NCBI GenBank assembly: GCA_028281635.1
Contig: JANQJM010000141.1
Coordinates: forward strand, 1 to 64,000
Direction: 5' to 3'
DNA length: 64,000 nucleotides
Source: Pseudomonadales bacterium
GTDB taxonomy: Bacteria > Pseudomonadota > Gammaproteobacteria > Pseudomonadales > Pseudohongiellaceae
In this document: piece after piece, positions 34,854-42,288 of the stretch
Position numbering within the stretch: position 1 is the stretch's first letter
Layout: every line of letters begins with the position of its first letter
The notes under the pieces: generated by a model
The model's database searches: none
Seen by the model: only the letters and a program-made list of their open reading frames with translations
Told to the model about the DNA's origin: nothing
Program-made: the position numbers and the translations under genes

Positions 34854-36371
34854 TCATTCAACCAGTTTGATCCACTCACCCGCTTCTGGCTGACCAGACG
34901 GGTAGTAGCCATTCAACAGTCGTAGAGTTTCTTCTGGATAGTTGGCAATCTTGCTCTGTTGGGCGACGACGGCGAAATCGAAATACTCGCTAGCCTGCAC
35001 GTAGCGAATCTTCATCTCGCTGCCCAACAAGGTTTCTCCGCGCTGAATGGCTCTAAAGGTTCTAATCGACTCCAGCAGCTGTTCGTCGATTTCATCGACA
35101 GCACTATTGTTGGTAATCTCGCCGCGGAATATAAATGCTCTTGGCCTAAGATAGATCACCGCCACGCGCTCTGTGTTACCGGTCTCACTGGAGACATGAG
35201 TGCCAGTATGACCAAGCAGCCGGTACTGAGAGAGTGCCTCAGATTTTTGCAGATTAGTGATACCCAGAACATCTCTAATAAAGACACGTGGCTCTATATT
35301 GTCATTCAATCGCCTTGCTTCTACTTGTAAGCTACCAATGCCTTCTGCTTCTCCGCTGACTGTTGTAAAAGTACTCTCAACATTCCAGTCATCCGGGAAG
35401 ACAATGGTATAGCCCAGATTGGTTTCGTAGAAACGATTGCGTTCATCTTGCGGTTGTGACGAAGCGCTTTCTCCAACAACCAGGCCATCGATATGTTCGC
35501 GGAACTTACTGTCGTCGGTAAGTGTTGCTTCTGATTCCTCCAGTGCGCCCACTGAGGCGATTGCCTGCTGTAGTCGGGTATCGTTACGCGGATGAGTGGC
35601 AAATAGTCCATGGTAACCACCACCACTACCTGTAGTAAGGCGATTAAAGTCTTCCTGGTTTTTCAACACAGTAACCACATCGATCACCGCGGATGGATCG
35701 TATCCAGCATTCAGCAAATACTCTGCACCGAGGCTATCCGCCTCTAACTCCATCTCTCTGCCAAAACCACTGAGACCAGTTTGGGCCCAAATAGAGGCGA
35801 CCTGACTGATTTGATTTCCTGCATAACCGCTGCCTGTCGCAACTGCAGTAACAAAGCCACCTACTTGAGCGGCAGTGCGTGCCAGAGCACCGCGGGCTTG
35901 TTGCTGTACAGCATGACGTGCGGTGATATGTCCTATCTCATGGGCGATTACCGCAGCCAATTCTGCTTCGGAATTCATAAAATTGAGCAGGCCACGGTTT
36001 ACATAGACGTAGCCCCCAGGGAGTGCCATCGCGTTTATGGCTGGACTATCAATGATAGTGAATGTGTATTCCAAATCCGGGCGGTGGCTGGCCGCAGCGA
36101 TTCGATTGCCAACCTCGGTAACGTAGGCCAGCAACTCTTCATCCTGCAAAATAGGTTGGCTGGCTAATACCTTCTCGTGTTCTTCCAGCCCAATTTCTTT
36201 TTCCCGATTTTCGCCCATCAAAACCAGATTGGGGCTGCCGGTTGCGGGGTTTACAGCACAAGAAGTAAGTGTGTTGAGAGCAATTAGTACAGCGACTAGC
36301 TGCAAGGAAAGTTTTAGTCGGATATTTGCAATGATTGCGTCGCCCAAGCTATTGAGACTCAAAACATGCAT
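34854..36371 (-). CDS. M48-family metallopeptidase lipoprotein (BepA/LoiP-like)
   Basis: A 505-residue protein with a hydrophobic signal segment ending in a lipobox LTSC, so it is likely a lipoprotein. The M48 peptidase domain has the zinc motif HEIGH (AVIAHEIGHITARHA), the third ligand region ELEADSLGAEYL and the preceding ALPGGYVYVNRGLL. In BepA a TPR domain follows; here the last ~230 residues are a different domain that I do not recognise. It probably acts in periplasmic protein quality control. It follows two lipoprotein genes at short distance and may be the last gene of that transcript. Confidence 0.88.
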   Translation of the reverse strand: MHVLSLNSLGDAIIANIRLKLSLQLVAVLIALNTLTSCAVNPATGSPNLVLMGENREKEIGLEEHEKVLASQPILQDEELLAYVTEVGNRIAAASHRPDLEYTFTIIDSPAINAMALPGGYVYVNRGLLNFMNSEAELAAVIAHEIGHITARHAVQQQARGALARTAAQVGGFVTAVATGSGYAGNQISQVASIWAQTGLSGFGREMELEADSLGAEYLLNAGYDPSAVIDVVTVLKNQEDFNRLTTGSGGGYHGLFATHPRNDTRLQQAIASVGALEESEATLTDDSKFREHIDGLVVGESASSQPQDERNRFYETNLGYTIVFPDDWNVESTFTTVSGEAEGIGSLQVEARRLNDNIEPRVFIRDVLGITNLQKSEALSQYRLLGHTGTHVSSETGNTERVAVIYLRPRAFIFRGEITNNSAVDEIDEQLLESIRTFRAIQRGETLLGSEMKIRYVQASEYFDFAVVAQQSKIANYPEETLRLLNGYYPSGQPEAGEWIKLVE

Positions 36372-36407
36372 AGTGCCACCTGTCGGTCGAGTGGTAGCAG
36401 GTAATAA

Positions 36408-37085
36408 CTAGCTACCAATTACAAACTGTTTAAGCTGAGCAGCCAAGCGACTACAGGCATTGGCTTCAACTCGCGCAATGAGTGGAATGGGTACCACCAG
36501 GGCAGGCAGATAGGACTGGCCTGAGGCATCGGTGTTGATCGTTCCCACATTGGTCAGTGAACCGACATCCCAGACACGTGCATCAAAGTTTGCATCATCT
36601 TCCCAGGTGCCGAAGCCGAAACAACCGCCTCCACCTGGTCCAATAGTGCAAGAGATAGAACCTTGTCGGTCTGTGGTTTCAGTAAAACCATCCAACCAGA
36701 CGATATAACGAATGCCGAACTCACCCATTTTACGAGCGACGACATCTTCTGCCATGAGCTGCTCCAGGTCCCTGGTTCGCAGTGGTGCAGTACGCGGTTC
36801 AAACCAGGGGAACATGGCATCAATGAATTCTTGTTCGGGGACTACATTGATTGCGTTTTCACCGCGACTCATGCGGTTACCAACACATTCGACAAAATCG
36901 GCACGGGTTTCATAGTCGCTGGCCTGGCGACGCCCAAGAATCACCACTGATTCATCGCTTTCGATTCCTGTTTCGCCCTGACGGAATTCATCTACGGTGG
37001 TGCTAGTGCAGGCCGCAAGCAGGCCCAGTAGCATGACTGATACTAGTTTTATTCCTGTTGTTGTTTGCTCAGTAATCATAACCAC
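36408..37085 (-). CDS. Hypothetical lipoprotein
   Basis: A 225-residue protein with a signal segment and lipobox LAAC. The mature part carries several Cys (VECVGNRM, SCTIGPGGGGCFGFG) and a short glycine-rich run; the C-terminus ends ACSRLAAQLKQFVIGS. I do not recognise a family. It lies 20 bases after the lipoprotein gene at 37106 and 36 bases before the M48 gene, so the three are likely one transcript. The gene set before it contains several more lipoproteins. Confidence 0.75.
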   Translation of the reverse strand: MVMITEQTTTGIKLVSVMLLGLLAACTSTTVDEFRQGETGIESDESVVILGRRQASDYETRADFVECVGNRMSRGENAINVVPEQEFIDAMFPWFEPRTAPLRTRDLEQLMAEDVVARKMGEFGIRYIVWLDGFTETTDRQGSISCTIGPGGGGCFGFGTWEDDANFDARVWDVGSLTNVGTINTDASGQSYLPALVVPIPLIARVEANACSRLAAQLKQFVIGS

Positions 37086-37105
37086 CCCCCTTGCCGTTCA
37101 ATGAA

Positions 37106-37744
37106 CTACAAGCTGGCTAACCAATCCCGAACTTCGGGGACTTGCGAGAAGGTCAGGGAAAAGCTGGAGGCCAAATCGCGCAGAGCAACCACAGCAGCTT
37201 CATTTATACCGGCTTCGGCAGAACGGAAAGTTTCGGTCGGCGTCTTGCCGTAGGAAGTCAGCACCCAATCCGCAATGTAATCTCCTTCTGGAGTGACCAG
37301 TCGCATGTTGTACTTAATCCAAACCTCGTACACATCGAGCTTGGTCTTGGCTGGCAAGGCCAACTGAAATTCTTCAATCAATGGCATAAACACCGCATCG
37401 ACTTGTCCTGCCTGTGCCTCTTCCATCTGATTCACTTCGACCACCTGATCGAACATGGCGGGTAAGACAGCATTGAACAGTTGCACGTGAGACTGGCCGC
37501 TTTCGATGTTGAATTCTTCACTGCCGGTTTCAGAGTATTCCATGTAGGCAAACTCTTTCAGGGCGTCGTCGTAATACACGGCAACCGTCAATGGAAGCTT
37601 GCTGATATTCGGCGTCGGAAAGCTGCCTTCGATAGTGACATTATTTACGCCACAACCCACTAGTGAGACCGCAAATAGCATGAGCACGCTGACCCCTGCG
37701 TGTTTGCTTACTTGACCCTTCATTATGCTCAGTATTTTGTTCAT
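37106..37744 (-). CDS. Hypothetical lipoprotein
   Basis: A 212-residue protein with signal peptide and lipobox LVGC. The mature part (VAVYYDDALKEFAY, QLFNAVLPAMFDQVVEV, VWIKYNMRLVTPEGD, IADWVLTSYGKTP) resembles small outer-membrane lipoproteins that build alpha/beta domains, but I cannot name the family. The second in-frame Met (residue 8) is an alternative start. It follows the second vWA gene after 57 bases. Confidence 0.75.
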   Translation of the reverse strand: MNKILSIMKGQVSKHAGVSVLMLFAVSLVGCGVNNVTIEGSFPTPNISKLPLTVAVYYDDALKEFAYMEYSETGSEEFNIESGQSHVQLFNAVLPAMFDQVVEVNQMEEAQAGQVDAVFMPLIEEFQLALPAKTKLDVYEVWIKYNMRLVTPEGDYIADWVLTSYGKTPTETFRSAEAGINEAAVVALRDLASSFSLTFSQVPEVRDWLASL

Positions 37745-37801
37745 GATGATCGCTATCGAAAGTCTAGATAACCAATATTACGTCCAGGCTGCAGTTCTGG
37801 C

Positions 37802-38812
37802 TCATTGAAAATCATTTAGTCCAACAAATGTACCACCATTACGCTGCGTCATTTCTCGCATCATATTGGTGTAGCGATACGCGCTCTGTCGAAAGCGCGG
37901 TGGCCCGGCGAAAATAGTCGGAAAACCGATGCCATGAATGCGTACCAGCCGGTCGCCATTTGCATCTTCCACGTTGATGCGGTCTATCGTGTTTAGTACA
38001 TCCCGAATAGACCCGCCTGGCTGAAAATCGTCCCCCAGTACATAGATACTAATTTTCTTATCCGGGGAATAAAAGGTATTAATTGCGCGTGTCACACCTT
38101 CTACAGGGCTACTATTACTGTATGGCTGCCAAGTCCGCAAGGTAGAAATGATGTTACTGCGCCCCCGCGGGGTATCCGGCATCCATTCGCCCCGATAAGA
38201 GTTAAACATGTAGTCCCCCATGTCATTCATCACCTGAATACCCTTCACTTCCGGGTATACATCCAGGGTTTTATCGATGACATCCAGCATCTTGTCCCAG
38301 TTTCCAGGGGTGTTGTACATGCTGCCTGAGGTGTCGATCACGAAGATAATGTATTCGCTGTCTACCGGCACACCACCAATGGCGTTGTCCTCGGGCGCTG
38401 CCACATTGGCCAGTAAGCGCTGCATTTCTTCGGTAAGAGACTGACGGGCAATGGCCAGTCGCCCCACTTCATCGGTAATCTCCTCGGATAGCTGATTGGA
38501 GGCATTGAAACGGCCTTCCACATCATTGAGATCGCGGCGCAGGCGAGCGATACGCTCGGTCAGGGCAGACAGCTGCTCATGTTTGGCATTCAGCTCCCGA
38601 TTTAGTATTCGGGTTTCGCCCCGTATCGCAAACAGCTGCTCCTGTAACTCGGTGACCGAGGCCTCCGGAGTGACATCTGAGAATTCAATAGTGACCGGCG
38701 CCGACGATTTGGTAATCATAAGCAGAATGATCATGGCGCCAAACCCACAGGATGCCACGTCCAAAAAGGACACAGTAAAGGAATCTGTTTCTCGGCGATC
38801 TTTTTTGCTCAT
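37802..38812 (-). CDS. ExbD-like membrane helix fused to coiled coil and vWA domain (second copy)
   Basis: A 336-residue protein. Residues ~12-34 (FTVSFLDVASCGFGAMIILLM) form a single membrane helix whose FLDV aligns with the proton-binding FIDV of ExbD. A heptad-rich coiled coil follows (~50-135), then a von Willebrand A domain with MIDAS motif DTSGSM (residues ~158-163). With its short N-terminal tail inside, the vWA domain would be in the periplasm. It starts 33 bases after its paralogue at 38846. Function unknown. Confidence 0.85.
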   Translation of the reverse strand: MSKKDRRETDSFTVSFLDVASCGFGAMIILLMITKSSAPVTIEFSDVTPEASVTELQEQLFAIRGETRILNRELNAKHEQLSALTERIARLRRDLNDVEGRFNASNQLSEEITDEVGRLAIARQSLTEEMQRLLANVAAPEDNAIGGVPVDSEYIIFVIDTSGSMYNTPGNWDKMLDVIDKTLDVYPEVKGIQVMNDMGDYMFNSYRGEWMPDTPRGRSNIISTLRTWQPYSNSSPVEGVTRAINTFYSPDKKISIYVLGDDFQPGGSIRDVLNTIDRINVEDANGDRLVRIHGIGFPTIFAGPPRFRQSAYRYTNMMREMTQRNGGTFVGLNDFQ

Positions 38813-38845
38813 TGTTTACTCAGTTTGCCATTAATCCAGTGTGCT

Positions 38846-40072
38846 CTAAATATTAGTGGGGAAAGACACACCGAGATCTTCCGAAATCTCTTCAGTACTT
38901 TCTACGCGCGCCACCGACGTATCCTCTCTTGGTTGTTCCGGAGCGTTTTCCTCCACTGCCGAGGTGCCACCTGGCCAATCCTTGGAGGGGGCAATTAACG
39001 ATCCTCGCGTATATTGTGCCAGCTCCCAGAAGGCGGCGGCAGCGCTGGGATCACCTTCCAATGGCATTAATATTATATTGACCGGAATTCCCTGCAATAA
39101 CTCCCCGATTGCGTCTTCATACAGCTCCAGTCTATCCCGCGGTGTAATCAGAGGGTCGCGAGCTCCCCTATCGTCGATAGTAGGTAAGCCGTCAGTGATC
39201 AGGAAGATATTATCCGGAGGAGGGTTCATATTGGCTATCTCCCGAAACAGGCGCTCGTAGTTAGTGCCGCCCTCGGGTGCGATGTCCATGACCTGCTCTA
39301 CCACTTCGTTCAACTGGTCACGATCAGCCACTTCCAACCAACTGCCTTCACTCCCAGGCAAGGCTGCCCGAACTTCCTCGTTGAAAGCATAGATCTGGTA
39401 TTGACTGATAATGGGCAGCTGAGTAGTAATCCAGTCTACGATTTTGACAACACGTTGCCATTTTGGAGCTTCTTTCTTGTACACGTCAGCCCGCAGGCTG
39501 GTGCGGATGATGTTGACGATGGTGTCATCCAGCATGCTGGCAGAGGCATCCATGACGATCAGAATACGTTGGCCACCCAGATACAGGCCCGACAGATACT
39601 GCCGCTGGCCATCACCGATGAACTGCCGCACACTGGAACCTTCTTGTTCCAAAGCGCTGGCCTGCAGTCTCAGTAATTCTTCCTCTAGTTGCTGCACATC
39701 GGCCCGCAGCTGTTCCACGTCTTCTACGGTGGCGACACTGGAGTTTTCCATCGCCGCCAATTCTTGCAAAAACGTATCAATCTGGTCCTGAATCTGTCGC
39801 GCCAGGCCCTGTGCTGTCACCACATCGAAGTCCACGTCCGACAGTATGTTTCGTAGCTCCACCAAACCCAATTGCCCTTCCAGCACCTCTTCCTCCAACA
39901 AACTGATCTCTGCCGACAGGTCGGGGCTGGTTTCCACATCAGACAAGGTACTGGTGTGATCGAGAATCAGGAAGATCAAAATCACCGCCCCGAAACCGCA
40001 AAACATCACATCCAGAAATGACAGACTGATGGGATTGAATTTGCGCCTGAGGGCTCTGTGTTCGCTAGACAT
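38846..40072 (-). CDS. ExbD-like membrane helix fused to coiled coil and vWA domain (first copy)
   Basis: A 408-residue protein with basic N-terminus, a helix SLSFLDVMFCGFGAVILIFL (residues ~16-36) with the ExbD-type Asp, a long coiled coil (~50-145), and a vWA domain with MIDAS motif DASAS and LITDGLPTIDD. The tail after ~370 is acidic and low in complexity. The start overlaps the Hsp70-like gene stop by eight bases. It shares the SFLDVxxCGFGA signature with the next gene, so both probably pair with the MotA/ExbB-type protein encoded at 41413. Confidence 0.86.
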   Translation of the reverse strand: MSSEHRALRRKFNPISLSFLDVMFCGFGAVILIFLILDHTSTLSDVETSPDLSAEISLLEEEVLEGQLGLVELRNILSDVDFDVVTAQGLARQIQDQIDTFLQELAAMENSSVATVEDVEQLRADVQQLEEELLRLQASALEQEGSSVRQFIGDGQRQYLSGLYLGGQRILIVMDASASMLDDTIVNIIRTSLRADVYKKEAPKWQRVVKIVDWITTQLPIISQYQIYAFNEEVRAALPGSEGSWLEVADRDQLNEVVEQVMDIAPEGGTNYERLFREIANMNPPPDNIFLITDGLPTIDDRGARDPLITPRDRLELYEDAIGELLQGIPVNIILMPLEGDPSAAAAFWELAQYTRGSLIAPSKDWPGGTSAVEENAPEQPREDTSVARVESTEEISEDLGVSFPTNI

Positions 40073-41408
40073 TTTGCACCTGGATCAAGGTAAGCACTTC
40101 GTTACTGCCTTCGAATTGAATGCGATCCCCTACCGAGAGTTTGCGCTCCCCCGAGGCCGTCACCCCATTCAATAAATAGGGCATGTCACCACAATCGAAA
40201 TAGACGCCGTCGCCACGATCGGCAATGACACCAAGGTTTTCCGGCAGATTGGCAATGGACAGGGTCAACACGCCTGGGGTGTTGCTATGCCCATTCAGCG
40301 TCTGTTGATTCTGAATACTTATCTGTTTTACCGATATTGCCTGATTGCCATGCAATACATGAGTCGGTTGCTCTGCCGATTGGCTAGCAGACTTCACGTT
40401 TGAGGAAATGTGTTGCGACACCGGCAAACTGTTTACCAGACTAATACCCTGTTCACCACCCGTTATCAATTCGCGGTACTCCAAACAGGCATCGTTGACT
40501 GCTCCCTCATCGATGACAATTAGGTCGAGTGAGGCAGGAAGGCTTGCTTTGAATCCCGGTAACTCTGCCAAGGCCGGACTGACAACTAACTGTGTGTCAT
40601 GATCCGTGGCCATCGCCGTGACTTGCTCATTAATCTTTTTGAAGTGACTGTTCAGGTTAGTAATCAAACTTTCCATCGGCATTTTGGCTGTATGTACTGT
40701 ATCACCAGCGTTCAATTCCAAAATCAGATTGCCGTCCTGTTGCGCCTGGGCCAACCACGCGGGTAACTGGTTATAAAGTTGCTGCTCAGACTCAGCATCG
40801 TGCTGCGGATTGAATCGGCATTGCTGAATGAACATTCCAGTAGCCAGCTGCATCATTAAGTCTGTAAAGTTCTGACTGCCGACACCTGGAATCTGTACAG
40901 TAGAGCCCGAGCTTAACTGTGAACCATCGGTTGTAAGCTTGGTGACTACTACCTGATGCAGTTGCAGGTCAGCGTACAAAACATTGCTTGCGCGAGCGGA
41001 GACTATAGCTGCGGCTACCGCTGAATCGACAACTCCACTTACCTTAAATGGGCTGTGTTGAGAGAGGCCCAGCAGAATAGACAGTTGCTGCCGTGTGAAG
41101 CTGCCCGGCACGGCAATGACCACGTCCGATGCAATATCCGCTTCCTCGGCCAGGTGCTGCAGATGAGCAAAAGCGATGTCGGCATGATGACGGAAATTAT
41201 TGCCATGTTCGATGGGATCGAGATTCAGTTCATGCCAGTACTTGTTGTAGCTGTTGGTTGGTTGCAGACGTGCTTGTTGTTCAGCAAGTTCACCGAGCAC
41301 AAGGTCTTGACCATCGGCTAAGGCAAAACCTGGACTGCGCAACAGCAGCCCGGACTCATCGCCCACGCTGATTGCTTTGTCGTTAAGCTCAATGACTTTC
41401 AAGCTCAT
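40065..41408 (-). CDS. Degenerate Hsp70/actin-fold protein with FHA-like tail
   Basis: A 447-residue cytoplasmic protein. Blocks resembling Hsp70 are VVIAVPGSFTRQQLSIL (as VITVPAYF) and VSGVVDSAVAAAI (as INEPTAAAL). The phosphate loops are not kept: the first is VIELNDKAISVG instead of IDLGTTNS, and DLGGGT is replaced by DLQLHQ. The last ~60 residues (LLNGVTASGERKLSVGDRIQFEG) look like the second half of an FHA domain. It lies between the ExbB-like gene and the vWA genes with four-base spacing and an eight-base overlap. The role may be structural; nucleotide use is doubtful. Confidence 0.7.
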   Translation of the reverse strand: MSLKVIELNDKAISVGDESGLLLRSPGFALADGQDLVLGELAEQQARLQPTNSYNKYWHELNLDPIEHGNNFRHHADIAFAHLQHLAEEADIASDVVIAVPGSFTRQQLSILLGLSQHSPFKVSGVVDSAVAAAIVSARASNVLYADLQLHQVVVTKLTTDGSQLSSGSTVQIPGVGSQNFTDLMMQLATGMFIQQCRFNPQHDAESEQQLYNQLPAWLAQAQQDGNLILELNAGDTVHTAKMPMESLITNLNSHFKKINEQVTAMATDHDTQLVVSPALAELPGFKASLPASLDLIVIDEGAVNDACLEYRELITGGEQGISLVNSLPVSQHISSNVKSASQSAEQPTHVLHGNQAISVKQISIQNQQTLNGHSNTPGVLTLSIANLPENLGVIADRGDGVYFDCGDMPYLLNGVTASGERKLSVGDRIQFEGSNEVLTLIQVQNV

Positions 41409-41412
41409 GCAG

Positions 41413-42246
41413 TTACGCCTGTGTTACACCATGAATGTCTGACTCAGAATCGGGGACCTGCAGATGTCGAATAAGTCGTTCGTCGCAATAGTTCTGACAG
41501 TCGAGAACCAGACGATCTTGAAGCTGCTGTAACTGGTGCAGCAGGAACATCAAAAAAATGCTGACTACCAGGGCGACAAAGGTCGAGTTAAAGGCCACAC
41601 CCAAACTCACCGTTACACCAACGATATCACCACTAACTGCCTGATAGGCCTGGCCCAGGGCGGTGCCAATGCCGCGCACGGTGCCAAGGAATCCAATGGA
41701 AGGGATAGCCCAGGCAATGTAGCGCACCAGGGACAGTTCGGTTTCCATGCGATCAGCTTCAGTTTCGCAGGTATCCTTTACGGTGGCTGAAACATCCTGG
41801 ATATTACGTGTGCTTTGAAAGCGATGGAGACCAGCCATAATTGCCCGGGACAATAGAAAGTCTTGTTCACGTTCAGGTAGGGCTTGTACCGGCCGTGCAT
41901 AATTCCGTGCATCTTCAGGCAGGATGCTCATGCCTTGATTCACTTGGATAAGAGTGCGATCCAACAAGGAGCGTTGTCTCAAAGTCTGTTGCGCCTTCAT
42001 TCCAATAATGAACAGCGCCCAGAACATCAGAATTATGCAGGTCTCTTGTTCGAAGTCTCGGAGAATGACAAACACCGAACGCTCAGGCACAAAGTTTTCA
42101 TCGGTTTGCTGCAACAGGGTTTGCTGTTCCTGAATAAGATCAGCATTGGGTCTGATCACTGTGACATAGGTTGCATGCACGATGATGACGCAGAAAATCA
42201 ATGCAACCAGTTGAAAAAACGTTTCGTACAGCGAGCCTTGCTTCAT
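41413..42246 (-). CDS. MotA/TolQ/ExbB-type channel protein of the vWA system
   Basis: A 277-residue protein with hydrophobic segments near residues 11-31, 70-86, 172-196 and 204-232. The family signature is AIPSIGFLGTVRGIGTAL followed by VAFNSTFVALVVSIFLMFLL. The protein would form the pore around the ExbD-like helices of the two vWA proteins encoded downstream. It starts 42 bases after the PEGA/SUMF gene. It is distant in sequence from the ExbB proteins of the TonB operon. Confidence 0.88.
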   Translation of the reverse strand: MKQGSLYETFFQLVALIFCVIIVHATYVTVIRPNADLIQEQQTLLQQTDENFVPERSVFVILRDFEQETCIILMFWALFIIGMKAQQTLRQRSLLDRTLIQVNQGMSILPEDARNYARPVQALPEREQDFLLSRAIMAGLHRFQSTRNIQDVSATVKDTCETEADRMETELSLVRYIAWAIPSIGFLGTVRGIGTALGQAYQAVSGDIVGVTVSLGVAFNSTFVALVVSIFLMFLLHQLQQLQDRLVLDCQNYCDERLIRHLQVPDSESDIHGVTQA

Positions 42247-42288
42247 TACTTACTTCCTAAGGGTCTTTCCTGTTTCAATAATCGTGAA

